Positions 49,907 to 59,442 of a stretch of DNA of 64,000 nucleotides are shown here, in pieces; within the stretch, counting starts at the first letter, position 1; each line of letters opens with the position of its first letter. Source of the stretch: CAWBRT01 sp963696525 (lineage in GTDB: Bacteria > Acidobacteriota > Terriglobia > Terriglobales > Acidobacteriaceae). The notes below the pieces were generated by a model. It searched no databases and was not told the DNA's origin. It was given only the letters and a program-made list of their open reading frames with translations. Where the stretch lies: the NCBI GenBank assembly GCA_963696525.1, contig CAVOKO010000012.1, positions 372,001 through 436,000 of the forward strand. Direction: 5' to 3'. The translations under genes and the position numbers were made by a program.

Positions 49907-51100
49907 ATGAAAAAACGTCTTCGGGTTGGAATCCTCTTTGGCGGGCGCAGTGGCGAGCATGAAGTCTCGCTGCTGTCGGCGGCATCCATTCTCAAAGCAA
50001 TCGACCAGAAGAAGTACGAGGTCGTTCCCATCGGCATCACCAAAGAAGGCCGCTGGCTCACCGATCTTCATGCCGAGCACTTGTTGAAGGGCGAGTCCAA
50101 AGCGGAGGCGCAGCATCTGCGCGCCGGCGATCCTGAAGCCACGCCGGGCGCCGCCGTGCTTGCTCACGGCGAGTCGGTTCTGGTGCCGCCCATTCCTTCT
50201 GGCTCGGCGCACTCCTCCGCCATCATTCCGTTTGACACGGCCAAACCCGCAATCGCTTCGCAGCACGCCATCGATGTCGATATTATTTTCCCTGTGCTGC
50301 ACGGCACCTTCGGTGAAGACGGCACCATCCAGGGTTTGCTGGAACTCGCCGACATCGCTTACGTCGGCTCCGGTGTGCTGGGCTCGGCCGCCGGAATGGA
50401 TAAAGACGTCATGAAGCGCTTGTTTCGCGATGCCGGCCTGCCGCTGGTCAAGCACGTCACGATACTTCGCCGCCGCTGGGAAGACGAGCCCAAGAAGACG
50501 CGCAAGCAGATTGAGTGGGCGCTGAAGTATCCGCTGTTCGTCAAGCCCGCCAATCTCGGCAGCTCCGTCGGCATCTCCAAGGCTCACGACTCCGCCGAGT
50601 TGGGGCCGGCCATCGAAGAGGCGGCCAAATACGACAGCAAGATCATTGTTGAGCAGGCGGTGGGCGGCAAGCGCCGCAAGGCGCGCGAGATCGAGTGTTC
50701 CGTGCTCGGCAACGACGACCCTAAGGCTTCGGTTTGCGGAGAGGTTATTCCGGCCAAGGAATTCTATGACTACGACGCCAAGTACATCGACGAAGGTTCG
50801 AAGCTGCTGATTCCCGCCAAGCTGAATCGCGGCCAGCAGAAGCAGGTGCAGCAGATGGCCGTCCGCGCTTTCCAGGCCTGTGACTGCTCCGGACTGGCGC
50901 GCGTCGACTTTCTCATGGACCCGGCGACAGAGAAGGTTTACCTCAACGAGGTGAACACCATGCCCGGCTTTACTTCCATCAGCATGTATCCCAAGCTCTG
51001 GGCGGCCTCCGGAATCGAGTACCCGGAGCTGATCGGACGGCTGATCGAACTTGGACTGGAACGCCACGCCGAGCGCAAGCGTAACCGTTATGTGAAGTGA
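49907..51100 (+). CDS. ddl: D-alanine--D-alanine ligase
   Basis: 397 residues. ATP-grasp order: VGILFGGRSGEHEVSLLSAASI at the start, VDIIFPVLHGTFGEDGTIQGLLELADIAYVGSGVLGSAAGMDKDVMKRLF, YPLFVKPANLGSSVGISKA, REIECSVLGND, and the end ARVDFLMDPATEKVYLNEVNTMPGFTSISMYPKLWAASG. It makes D-Ala-D-Ala for peptidoglycan in the cytoplasm. GEHEVSL and NEVNTMPGFT identify the family. It looks intact. Spacing to arginase is 104 bases; strong promoter not identified. Confidence 0.96.
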   Translation: MKKRLRVGILFGGRSGEHEVSLLSAASILKAIDQKKYEVVPIGITKEGRWLTDLHAEHLLKGESKAEAQHLRAGDPEATPGAAVLAHGESVLVPPIPSGSAHSSAIIPFDTAKPAIASQHAIDVDIIFPVLHGTFGEDGTIQGLLELADIAYVGSGVLGSAAGMDKDVMKRLFRDAGLPLVKHVTILRRRWEDEPKKTRKQIEWALKYPLFVKPANLGSSVGISKAHDSAELGPAIEEAAKYDSKIIVEQAVGGKRRKAREIECSVLGNDDPKASVCGEVIPAKEFYDYDAKYIDEGSKLLIPAKLNRGQQKQVQQMAVRAFQACDCSGLARVDFLMDPATEKVYLNEVNTMPGFTSISMYPKLWAASGIEYPELIGRLIELGLERHAERKRNRYVK

Positions 51101-51202
51101 AGTCCCCAGTTTTCCGTTTTCGCCGCCTCATCATTTCAGGTTTCACGTGGCTCGTTTCGCGAGAAACTTGAACCGGGAAACTTGAAACTAGAAACTGTTC
51201 CT

Positions 51203-53118
51203 ATGAAATCCATCACCGTCGGCACCGCCGGACACATCGATCATGGCAAGAGCACGCTGGTGCGCGCGCTCACCGGCATCGATCCCGACCGTCTCGAAGA
51301 AGAGAAACGCCGCGGCATCACCATCGATATCGGGTTCGCCCATCTGGAGTTGCCCACGCCTGACGGTCGCGACCGTCTGCGCCTCGGTTTTGTCGATGTC
51401 CCCGGCCACGAACGCTTCGTGCGCAACATGCTGGCCGGCGTCGGCGGGATCGACCTGGTGATCCTGGTGGTCGCCGCCGACGAATCCATCAAACCGCAGA
51501 CCCGCGAGCACTTCGATATCTGCCGCATGCTCAACATCCGTCGCGGCCTGACCGTCCTGACCAAAGCCGATCTCGTCGATTCCGACACGCTCGAAGTCGT
51601 GCGCCTCGAGGTGGAAGAGTATCTTGCGCGATTCGTTTCTCGATCCCGCAAGCGCGCCGCTTGTCCCGGTCAGCGCCACCACCGGACTCGGACTCGAACG
51701 GCTCCGGCAGGAACTGGCGCGTGTCGCCGACGGCGCTCCGGCGCGCGATCCTCAAGCCGCCTTTCGCCTGCCCATCGATCGCGTCTTCACCATCAAGGGA
51801 TTTGGCACGGTCATCACCGGAACGACTGATTTCAGGCACCGTCCGCAAGGAGGAGGAGGTCGAAGTTCTGCCCGGCGCGCGCCGCCTGCGGGTACGCGGA
51901 ATCCAGAATCACAACCAGGCCGCCGAGCGCGCCATCGCCGGACAGCGCACGGCGTTGAACCTCGCCGCAGTTTCTCCGGAAGAACTCGCGCGCGGCATGA
52001 TGCTTGCTCCAGCCGGGCTTTTCCGCGCCGGCAAACGCCTGGATGTCGAGATCAACTTGCTCCGCTTCGGCGCGTCCGCTGAAAGACCGCGCCCGCGTTC
52101 ACCTGCACGCCTACACCGCCGAAACCATCGCCGAAGTCGTGCTCATCGGTCAGAAGCAACTCCGGCCTGGCGAAACCGGTCTGGCTCAACTGCGACTCGC
52201 CGAACCGGTAGCGCTGCGTTCCCGCTGACCGCTTCATCCTGCGGCAGTTTTCGCCCGTCGTCACTATCGCCGGAGGCTCCGTGCTCGACGCCGCCCCGCA
52301 GGCGCGCCGCCTCAGCGCCGCTGATCACGCCGGCTTCTTGCGCCGGCTGCAAAGCGCTTCGCAGCGAAGAACTGCTCGCGGCCCGCATCGGGCGACGCCA
52401 GGCGCGCGGGTTGTCGCTCTCCGACTCCGTGGCCGAAACCGGGTGGCTGGCCACGCAGCTTGCACCCATGGTCGCGGCTCTGGCGAAAAGCAAGCAAATC
52501 GTCCAAATCGGGGAACTACTCGTGGCTTCTGATCACTTTCAGGACGCGCGTGCCGGGTTGCTGAACCGGCTTACATCGTTCCACGATAAAAATCGTTTGG
52601 TCGTTGGGATGAATCGCCAGGAATTGCGCGACCAGCTCGGCCTGGAGCCCTCTGTCTTTGCCGGAGTGGTCGAATCGCTCGTCCGGGAACGCCGGATCGA
52701 ACTTCAGGAAGAGCTGATCCGCATTCCCGGCCGCGGCGTGTCCATGCAGAGCGACGAAGCCGAGTCGAAAAAGCGGATCGAAGAGGCGTTCCTCAAGGCC
52801 GGACTCCAAGTTCCAGCGCTCAAGGACGTGCTGGCCTCGCTCAAACTCGACCGCACGCGCGCTCAGCAAATCGTGACCCTTCTGCTGCGTGACCGCACCC
52901 TTATCAAGGTGAATGAAGAGCTCGTCTTCCACCACCGGGCGCTCGCAGACCTCAAGGCGAAGTTGCTGGAGATGAGAAACAGCTCGCCAAAGATCGACAT
53001 CTCGCGCTTCAAGGACATGACCGGCGTGACCCGCAAGTACGCCATCCCTCTGCTTGAGTACTTCGATCGCGAGCATGTGACCAGGCGCGTGGGAAATGAA
53101 AGAATCATTCAGTTGTGA
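51203..53118 (+). CDS. selB: Selenocysteine-specific elongation factor SelB, multiple frameshifts
   Basis: From ATG 51203: G1 TAGHIDHGKSTLVRALTGIDPDRLEEEKRRGITIDIGFA, G3 DVPGHERFVRNMLAG, and G4 TKADLVD, the SelB GTPase. After shifts near 51615, 51823, 52075, 52218 and 52360 the frames give the second domain (PIDRVFTIKGFGTVITGT; ISGTVRKEEEVEVLPGARRLRVRGIQNHNQAAERAIAGQR), the middle (RARVHLHAYTAETIAEVVLIGQKQLRPGETGLAQLRL) and the C-terminal winged helices ending KYAIPLLEYFDREHVTRRVGNERIIQL. Each shift is one base. The total, about 640 residues, is normal for SelB. It delivers Sec-tRNA to UGA codons; selA and selC are not in the window. Confidence 0.9.
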
Positions 53119-53171
53119 GGCGCCAGCAGTTGTTCTATCGTTTGGCTAGAACAGTTTTTGCGAGGCAACCG

Positions 53172-54386
53172 ATGGCAAGCACCACCAGCACCCGTCCGCA
53201 GCTCTCTTATCTCAGCGATGAACTCAACCAGCTCAAGCAAAAGGGAACGCATTTCCGGCTTCGCGTACTCGATGACGAGCAGGCCCCTGTGTGTCACTTC
53301 GACGGCCGCAAGGTCATCAATCTCGCCTCCAACAACTACCTCGGCCTGACCACACACCCCAAGCTGCGCGAGGCGGCGCTCGAGGCCACCCGCAAGTACG
53401 GCGTCGGGTCGGGCGCGGTGCGCACCATCGCCGGCACCATGCGAATCCACATGGAACTGGAAGAACGCATCGCGCGTTTCAAGAACGTCGAAGCCTGCGT
53501 GGTCTTCCAGTCCGGATTTACCGCCAATGCGGGCACGGTCTCGGCCATCCTCGGCAAAGATGATTTCATCATCTCCGACGAATTGAATCATGCCAGCATC
53601 ATCGACGGCGCGCGCCTCTCGCGGGCCAAAATCCTGGTCTTCCGCCACAAGGACCTGGCCCACGCCGAGGAGCAGTTGGCCAGCGTGAAAGATCAGCCCG
53701 GACACAAGCTGCTCATCACCGACGGCGTTTTCTCCATGGATGGCGACATCGGTCCGCTGCCCGGACTGTGCGCTCTCGCCGAGAAGTATGGAGCCATCAT
53801 GATGGTCGATGACGCGCATGCTTCCGGCGTGCTCGGGCGCAACGGGCGCGGCACCGTCGATCATTTCAAGGTGCACGGGCGGGTTGACGTGCAGGTGGGC
53901 ACGCTGTCAAAAGCCATCGGCGCGCTCGGCGGTTATGTCTGCGGCTCGCGCGACCTTATCGACTTTCTCTATCACCGCGCGCGTCCGTTTCTGTTCTCCA
54001 CCTCGCATCCGCCCTCGGTCGCCGCCACCTGCATCGCCGCCTTCGACGTGCTCGGAGCAGGAGCCCGAACGCATCGAGAAACTGTGGCAGAACACGCGCT
54101 TCTTCAAGCAGGAACTCGGCCTGCTCGGCTACAACATCGGCGGCAAGAACACGCCGGCTTCGGAAACCCCGATCACGCCGATCATCATTGGCGAAGGCCG
54201 CGCCACCATGGAGTTCTCCAAGGCACTTTTCGAGGAGGGCGTCATGGGCACCGGCCTGGCCTTCCCGACCGTTCCCGAAGGCAAGGCGCGCGTCCGCGCC
54301 ATCGTCACCGCCGCGCACACCCGGACGAACTCACGCAGGCACTCGAGGTGCTCAAACGCGTCGGCAAACGCATGGGGATTATCTAA
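53172..54386 (+). CDS. kbl: 2-amino-3-ketobutyrate CoA ligase-like (glycine C-acetyltransferase), two frameshifts
   Basis: About 405 codons from ATG 53172. KGTHFRLRVLDDEQAPVCHFDGRKVINLASNNYLGLTTHPKL, then SGAVRTIAGTMRIHMELEERIARFKNVEACVVFQSGFTANAGTVSAI, DELNHASIIDGARLSRAK, VDDAHASGVLG and PLP lysine region GTLSKAIGALGGYV. Near 54052 an extra G shifts the frame, and near 54319 a missing base restores it; the tail reads ELTQALEVLKRVGKRMGII. Alpha-oxoamine synthases include Kbl and BioF; the long N-terminal extension and NNYLGL fit Kbl. Kbl converts 2-amino-3-ketobutyrate and CoA to glycine and acetyl-CoA. Confidence 0.85.
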   Translation: MASTTSTRPQLSYLSDELNQLKQKGTHFRLRVLDDEQAPVCHFDGRKVINLASNNYLGLTTHPKLREAALEATRKYGVGSGAVRTIAGTMRIHMELEERIARFKNVEACVVFQSGFTANAGTVSAILGKDDFIISDELNHASIIDGARLSRAKILVFRHKDLAHAEEQLASVKDQPGHKLLITDGVFSMDGDIGPLPGLCALAEKYGAIMMVDDAHASGVLGRNGRGTVDHFKVHGRVDVQVGTLSKAIGALGGYVCGSRDLIDFLYHRARPFLFSTSHPPSVAATCIAAFDVLGAGARTHRETVAEHALLQAGTRPARLQHRRQEHAGFGNPDHADHHWRRPRHHGVLQGTFRGGRHGHRPGLPDRSRRQGARPRHRHRRAHPDELTQALEVLKRVGKRMGII

Positions 54387-54405
54387 TAACACAGTTGCAG
54401 GTTTC

Positions 54406-55206
54406 TTACTGTCGAAGCGTTTTGACCCAATGCGAGATGGCCGCGACGACAGCATCGTCAAGCCCTATGAAACCGTGAGGCGAGTTAGCTTGGCAGGGGC
54501 GTCCATCACCCAAGCCGCCGCCGTCGAGCAATAAGCTGTCGACCCTTGGCCCAGCCGAGGAAAGCCATCGCCGGAACGGTTCGACGTTAGAGGGAGAGGT
54601 TTGTGGGCATCCGTCACGGCGGTGTCCGATGATAAGCGTGGGCACGGCGAGACGCCGCGGATTTTTGCCGGCAATCTTCTGCACCGAATCTGCGCCACCA
54701 GAAAGAAAAGCGGAGGTCAGCACCATCGCATCGGGCCGCTCAGGGCCAGCCAGATTGGCAACGGCATTGGCCGCCGATAAGGTTCCGCGGCTGGTGCCAA
54801 CGATGACCACCGGCTCAGCGATGCTGCGCATGTGCTTGACTAGGGCGCCGAGGTCAGCCGCATGCTTCGCGGATGTCCGCGCATCCCGTGCGGAGTGCAG
54901 GTCGGCGGCCAAATCGGGCACGAGCGTGGCAATCCCGCTCTGCGCGTAGCCAAGCCGCGAACGCACGAGTTGGTTGAAGCTTAAGCCGGACTGAAGGTGG
55001 CCGTCGCGCGTGAGCCCGAGATCGCCGTCGCCGCCAGCCAGCAGGATGACGCTGGCAACCGGGTGCTCCGGCACCAACTCGAGAGCTCTTAGCGCCAGCC
55101 CTCGCGAGGGAATCTCAACCACCTTTTCCAGTTGAGCCCACGCTGGAAGAGCAAGAACTACAATCAGGAGATACAAGAAACAGTCAAAACCAGTTGAACG
55201 CCTCAT
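54406..55206 (-). CDS. Secreted alpha/beta-hydrolase
   Basis: About 266 residues from ATG 55206, overlapping the dihydroorotase stop (TGATG). A signal peptide is present (FDCFLYLLIVVLALPAWAQLEK). The fold is visible: ASVILLAGGDGDLGL (oxyanion region), VVIVGTSRGTLSAANAVANLAG with nucleophile Ser in GTSRG, then LAVPTLIIGHRRDGC (acid Asp) and NSPHGFIGLDD (catalytic His). Substrate unknown. Placement after pyrC in the same operon is probably coincidental. Confidence 0.8.
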   Translation of the reverse strand: MRRSTGFDCFLYLLIVVLALPAWAQLEKVVEIPSRGLALRALELVPEHPVASVILLAGGDGDLGLTRDGHLQSGLSFNQLVRSRLGYAQSGIATLVPDLAADLHSARDARTSAKHAADLGALVKHMRSIAEPVVIVGTSRGTLSAANAVANLAGPERPDAMVLTSAFLSGGADSVQKIAGKNPRRLAVPTLIIGHRRDGCPQTSPSNVEPFRRWLSSAGPRVDSLLLDGGGLGDGRPCQANSPHGFIGLDDAVVAAISHWVKTLRQ

Positions 55207-56497
55207 CAAGCTCCGTACACCACGCGCCCGCCGACGATGGTGTAGATCACGCGTCCGGTCATGCTGGTTCCGTCCCACGGCGCGTTCTGCGATTTCGAGC
55301 GCGTTTTGCTCAAATCGTACTTCCAGCGCTTCTTGGGATCGAAGATGGTCACGTCGCCGTGCGCGCCGGGCACCAGCGTTCCGCGCCCTTCGAGCTTCAC
55401 GATTCTGGCCGCATTGGTCGAGAACAACCTGACTAGTTGCGCCAGCGGCATTTTGTTTTGCTGGTGAAGCACGGTGCAAGCCACGCCGAAGGCGATTTCC
55501 AGTCCGGTGATGCCGAACGCGGCCCGGTCAAACTCGACGTACTTCTCAAAGCGGGCGTGGGGCGCGTGGTCCGTGGCAATGCAGTCGATGGTTCCATCCA
55601 GCAATCCGCGCAGCATCGCCTGCCGGTCGGCTTCGCCCCGCAGCGGCGGGCTCATCTTGAAATTGGTGTCGTAACCGAGCAGTTCCGCGTCGGTGAAAGT
55701 GAAATGGTGCGGCGTCACCTCGCAGGTGACCTCGACGCCGCTCTGGCGCGCCTCGCGAACCACTTCGAGCGTAATCGCCGTCGAGACGTGCGCCACGTGC
55801 ACGTGCGCTTCCGTCTGCCGCGCCAAGGTCACGTCACGCTCCACCAGCCGCCATTCGCTCTCCGCCGGCTGGCCGCGCAGCCCGAGGCGAAAAGCAATCT
55901 CTCCCTCATTCATGGGATTGATTTTCGAGATGCGGGTATCCTCGGCATGCTGGATGACCGGAATCCCCAGCTTTTTTGCCGTCTCCAGCGCCTTGCGCAT
56001 GAGGTCGTCATTCAGAATAGGCCGGCCATCGTCGCTCACGGCGACGGCTCCGGCGCGCTTCAGCTCAGCATAGTTGGTGAGCTGCTCCCCCTGGCTGCCG
56101 CGGGTGGCGGCCGCTATCGGAAACACGTTCACCACCCGCCGCGCTCCGGGTCTTGCATCCAACGCGTGATGGCCGGCAAGTCGTTCACCGGGGTGGTGTT
56201 CGGCATGGCGCAGACCGAAGTAAATCCACCGGCCGCGGCCGCCGCCGTGCCGCTGGCGATAGTTTCCTTGTGCGCCTGCCCCGGCTCCCTGAGATGAACA
56301 TGCGGATCGATAAACCCCGGTGCGACGATCAATCCCTTGGCGTCGATGCTTGCGCGGGCCTTGCCCCGCAGCTTTCCCGTCTCGGCCAGCTCGACGATGC
56401 GGCCATTCTCGATCAGCACGTCGCGTTGCGCTTCCAGATCCTGCGACGGATCGATCACCGCTCCACCCAAGATCGCCAGTGAAACCAAGTCACTCAT
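55206..56497 (-). CDS. pyrC: Dihydroorotase PyrC, one frameshift
   Basis: N-terminal part from ATG 56497: ILGGAVIDPSQDLEAQRDVLIENGRI, then GLIVAPGFIDPHVHLREPGQAHKETIASGTAAAAAGGFTSVCAMPNTTPVND (metal ligands in HVHLREPG). The frame slips by one base near 56140, and the rest continues VVNVFPIAAATRGSQGEQLTNYAELKRAGAVAVSDDG, VIQHAEDTRI, VHVAHVSTA, VTPHHFTFTD and DCIATDHAPHARFEK to VIYTIVGGRVVYGA. This is a type I/III dihydroorotase. It overlaps pyrB by 8 bases. As the enzyme is part of an essential pathway, the shift is probably an error. Confidence 0.92.
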
Positions 56498-57443
56498 TGC
56501 TGCCTCCCAGGGCCCCCCGGCGAGCGCCGCTGTTGCCGGGGCTGAGCAATCGCGACAGAACCGCCATGCGCACTTTCACCCCGTTGGCCACTTGCTCGGT
56601 GACCACCGATTGCGAGCCGTCAGCCACTTCGTCGGTCAGTTCCATGCCGCGGATCATCGGCCCAGGATGCATGACGATCGCGTCTTTCTTGGCCTTCCGC
56701 AGGCGTTGAGCCGTCAGTTGGTAGCGCCCAATGTATTCGCCGGTTTCGATTTCGAGCCCCGCCAGCCGCTCCTTCTGCACCCGCAGCATCATGACCACAT
56801 CGGCACCCTCGATCGCCTCGTCCATGTTGTAGACCAGGCGAATGCCGGGCGCCAGCGCGTGCGCGGTCGCGGGCAAAAGCGGCTCCGGTCCGCAGAGCGT
56901 CACCTTGGCTCCGAGCTTGCTGAACACGTGTACATCGCTGCGGGCCACGCGGCTGTGGTAGATGTCGCCCACGGTCACGATGTTCAGCCCTTCGAGCTTG
57001 CGCTTGTGCTGCAAGATGGTGAACGCATCCAGCAACGCCTGCGAAGGATGCTCGTGCATGCCGTCGCCGGCGTTCACGATCGGAATATCCAAATCGCGGG
57101 CCAGCAGGTTCGGAGCCCCCGAACTCGGATGACGAATCACGATGACATCGGCGCCGATGGCGCGCAGCGTCCGGCCGGTATCGATGAGCGATTCGCCTTT
57201 TTCGATACTGGAGGCGACGGAAGTGATCAAGGTGGTATGTGCGCCCAGCATCTTGGCCGCGATTTCGAAGGAAACCCGGGTGCGCGTTGAGGCTTCGTAA
57301 AACAGCAAGGCCACTCGACGTCCCTTGAGCAGGGGACGCGGACGGCGCAGATCCATGCGCTTGGCCGCCTGCAGCAGACTGACAATGACCTGCGGCTCCA
57401 GGGGCTCGATTGCCAGCAGAGAACCGATTGCTTTTTCTTTCAT
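56490..57443 (-). CDS. pyrB: Aspartate carbamoyltransferase catalytic chain
   Basis: 317 residues. Carbamoyl-phosphate loop ALLFYEASTRTRVSFEIAAKMLGAHT, then DTGRTLRAIGADVIVIRHPSSGAPNLLARDLDIPIVNAGDGMHEHPSQALLDAFTI and the aspartate-binding ERLAGLEIETGEYIGRYQLTAQRL. It makes carbamoyl-aspartate in pyrimidine synthesis. pyrR is upstream and pyrC downstream on the same strand, with overlap at the pyrC start, so the set is one operon. No regulatory chain pyrI is seen, as in the pyrR type. Confidence 0.97.
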   Translation of the reverse strand: MKEKAIGSLLAIEPLEPQVIVSLLQAAKRMDLRRPRPLLKGRRVALLFYEASTRTRVSFEIAAKMLGAHTTLITSVASSIEKGESLIDTGRTLRAIGADVIVIRHPSSGAPNLLARDLDIPIVNAGDGMHEHPSQALLDAFTILQHKRKLEGLNIVTVGDIYHSRVARSDVHVFSKLGAKVTLCGPEPLLPATAHALAPGIRLVYNMDEAIEGADVVMMLRVQKERLAGLEIETGEYIGRYQLTAQRLRKAKKDAIVMHPGPMIRGMELTDEVADGSQSVVTEQVANGVKVRMAVLSRLLSPGNSGARRGALGGSNE

Positions 57444-57539
57444 GACGCTCCGCGCATCGCCGCCGACGCGCTCTGCGCCGGGCTGCGGCGTAGGCGGAAC
57501 CCGGTCAGGCCGGCTGCCGGCCTCGAACAGGATTCCGGC

Positions 57540-58115
57540 TTAGGTATCGGATTCGCGCTCTACCAGCAGAACCTTTTCGATCTGGTCCGTCTCTTGCAAC
57601 TTCACTTCGATGATTTCCAGATCGGAGGTCTGCACCCGGCGGCCCACGAATGTTGCCTCAACCGGCAGTTCGCGGTGCCCGCGATCGATCAGCACCAGCA
57701 ACTGCACCCGGCGCGGACGGCCATGGTCGAACAACGCGTCGAGCGCGGCGCGAACCGTGCGGCCAGTGTAGAGCACGTCATCGCAGAGCACGATATCCTT
57801 GCCGACGATGTTGTACTCCATGGGACGCGGCCGTACCACCGGCTTGGGCCCAACCGTTGAAAGGTCGTCGCGGTAGAGCGTAATGTCCAGCGTGCCCACC
57901 GGCACCGGCGCCTTTTCAATGCGCTCGATGTGGCGCGCCAGACGCTCCGCGATGGGAATGCCGCGACGTTTAATGCCCACCAGTCCTAGATTTCCCACGC
58001 CGTTATTCTTCTCCACGATCTCGTGCGCGAGGCGGACCAGCGTCCGCTCAATTTCCGACGCGGACATTAATTGTGCTTTTTCGTGCAGATGAGGGGGACG
58101 AGTGCTCACGTTCAT
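57540..58115 (-). CDS. pyrR: Bifunctional pyrimidine regulator/uracil phosphoribosyltransferase PyrR
   Basis: 191 residues from ATG 58115. The PRPP-binding loop VLCDDVLYTGRTVRAALDAL is the PyrR signature, with LVGIKRRGIPIAERLARHIE and LVLIDRGHRELPVEATFVGRRVQTS. PyrR in many bacteria binds pyr mRNA to control attenuation or translation and has weak uracil phosphoribosyltransferase activity. It heads the pyr operon. I did not find a clear anti-terminator/terminator hairpin set before pyrB; the 97-base pyrR-pyrB gap was inspected for this. Confidence 0.94.
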   Translation of the reverse strand: MNVSTRPPHLHEKAQLMSASEIERTLVRLAHEIVEKNNGVGNLGLVGIKRRGIPIAERLARHIERIEKAPVPVGTLDITLYRDDLSTVGPKPVVRPRPMEYNIVGKDIVLCDDVLYTGRTVRAALDALFDHGRPRRVQLLVLIDRGHRELPVEATFVGRRVQTSDLEIIEVKLQETDQIEKVLLVERESDT

Positions 58116-58486
58116 CACTTCCTTGAAACTTGGGCTGGCGGAATCATACCCGAGTGGCCGGAGGCCGCACAAGGAAACACGCAAGCCAATCAGGGAATCG
58201 TTTGCGATAGATCAGATTCGGATGCAATCGGCTCCGATCAGATGGGTTCGACGGTGCCCCATGTCGCGTCCATCTTTTGTCGGGGTCCCCGTCGGGCCCC
58301 GCTCGCTGGGGTGAGTGCTGTTGGCTAATGTGGGAGTAGATTCTTGAAAGCCGTCCTTGAATTTCGCTTCGCCCACGAACCCTTGCGCCAATATTTTCCA
58401 CCGCTCTTTTTCCACCACCGGCCAAATCGATCGCGCCAAAATTCCGAATGTCCAAAAAAAATGTCAGGAATTGTGCAACTTTCCTA
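58116..58486. other. Divergent intergenic stretch
   Basis: About 370 bases between pyrR (leftwards) and the small gene at 58631 (rightwards). It holds the repeat core at 58279-58315 and should hold the pyr operon promoter. No gene is recognised. Confidence 0.45.
58279..58315 (-). repeat. Core fragment of the interspersed repeat
   Basis: GTCGGGGTCCCCGTCGGGCCCCGCTCGCTGGGGTGAG is, in reverse complement, close to the CCCCAGCGAGNAGGGCTCGCCGGGGANCCCGA core of the element at 42493-42693. No terminal repeat is visible around it, so this is a partial copy. Confidence 0.6.
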
Positions 58487-58515
58487 TTGACAGATTGCAC
58501 ACGTACCCACAAAAT
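58487..58515 (+). promoter_or_regulatory. Probable sigma-70 promoter for the 20-residue gene
   Basis: TTGACA at 58487-58492 is a perfect -35. After 17 bases comes CAAAAT (58510-58515), four of six matches to the -10. Transcription would start near 58522, leaving about a 110-base leader before the ATG at 58631. Confidence 0.55.
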
Positions 58516-58595
58516 ATGGTGCTAGTAGTGGTGAGTACCCTGCTACTGGGTGCTCATTAGGCCAAAACGGCCCCCAAAAGGGAGCCCACAATCAA

Positions 58596-58615
58596 AACCT
58601 TCAAGGGAGAAGGTT
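58596..58615 (+). promoter_or_regulatory. Leader hairpin next to the ribosome binding site
   Basis: AACCTTC (58596-58602) and GAAGGTT (58609-58615) form a seven-pair stem with a six-base loop AAGGGA. The Shine-Dalgarno CAGGAGG (58618-58624) follows two bases later. The placement could control ribosome access or mRNA stability. Confidence 0.6.
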
Positions 58616-58630
58616 CTCAGGAGGCATTAA

Positions 58631-58693
58631 ATGCCGGTAAAGAAAAAGGCCGTAAAGAAAGCCGCCCCGAAGAAAAAGGCTGCCAAGAAGTAA
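58631..58693 (+). CDS. 20-residue Lys/Ala-rich peptide
   Basis: ATG 58631 to TAA 58691-58693 encodes MPVKKKAVKKAAPKKKAAKK: eleven lysines and six alanines, with nothing else but Met, Pro and Val. A perfect CAGGAGG lies seven bases upstream, a promoter and hairpin precede it and a terminator follows within 75 bases, so it is a complete transcription unit. The composition is that of a histone H1/HctB-like tail. DNA or RNA binding is the obvious guess. It would be missed by usual length cut-offs. Confidence 0.75.
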   Translation: MPVKKKAVKKAAPKKKAAKK

Positions 58694-58740
58694 CTAGGCG
58701 CGAGGCGAAGACCTCGCACGGGATTTCACTGCTGTGAAAA

Positions 58741-58767
58741 GTCTCCGCCCAGTGCGGAGGCTTTTTT
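58741..58767 (+). terminator. Rho-independent terminator after the 20-residue gene
   Basis: CTCCGC (58743-58748) pairs with GCGGAG (58754-58759), extended by a T-G and a G-C pair, five-base loop, followed by TTTTTT at 58762-58767. A second small hairpin GCGAGG...CCTCGC lies just before it (58700-58717). Confidence 0.9.
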
Positions 58768-58973
58768 CGTTTTCGGGCAACGGTACGGCTCCTCGCGATA
58801 CACTGTGTCTGCCCGGAAAGCGCTTCGGCGCCGTGCATGGTATCTCGCCGTTCAGGTCGGCGATAACGCCTGATAGGGCTCGCGCTCCGCGCTCATAACG
58901 TCCCGGCAATCGCATCGCCGTCCGGGGCCCCCGGCACGCGTCGTAGTTGCGTGGTGGGGCAGACAGGTGCTTG

Positions 58974-59372
58974 ATGGCCACTGCCCGGAAGAAAAAAAAC
59001 AAACCCGATGTTGTCATTCCTGAAAAGCTTTACTTTCGCATCGGTGAAGTTTCTCGCCTGAGCGAACTGCCCACCTACGTACTGCGCTTCTGGGAGACCG
59101 AGTTCCCGCAGCTGAAGCCGGGCAAGAGCAGCAGCGGGCAGCGCATGTACCGTCGACGCGAAGTCGAGTTCGTACTTGCCATCAAGCGACTGCTTTACCA
59201 GGAGGGCTACACGATTTCCGGTGCTCGCGAGAAATTGAAAACCGACATGCGCCCCGGAAAATCGCAGTCGGCGCTGCCCTTCCCGGCGCGTCCGCGTACC
59301 GATCGGCTGCAAGCCGTGCGCCACGAACTCAGTGAAATCCTCTCCATACTCGCGCCCAAGCGCCGCAAATGA
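58974..59372 (+). CDS. MerR family transcriptional regulator
   Basis: 132 residues from ATG 58974. YFRIGEVSRLSELPTYVLRFWETEFPQLKPGKSSSGQRMYRRREVEFVLAIKRLLYQEGYTISGAREKL is a MerR winged helix (RIGEVS-L----YVLRFWE-EFP-L-P-K---G-R-YRR-EVE). This subtype is short and lacks an effector-binding domain; it is found in many bacteria near ihf or phenylalanyl-tRNA ligase genes, though none is here. The target is unknown. A basic start (MATARKKKNK) precedes the fold. Confidence 0.88.
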   Translation: MATARKKKNKPDVVIPEKLYFRIGEVSRLSELPTYVLRFWETEFPQLKPGKSSSGQRMYRRREVEFVLAIKRLLYQEGYTISGAREKLKTDMRPGKSQSALPFPARPRTDRLQAVRHELSEILSILAPKRRK

Positions 59373-59442
59373 ACTGCCTCTAAGTTCTTTAAGCGGAGCT
59401 GGTCGCACAGCAGCTATCATGCAAGCCAAGGAAGGATGATCC

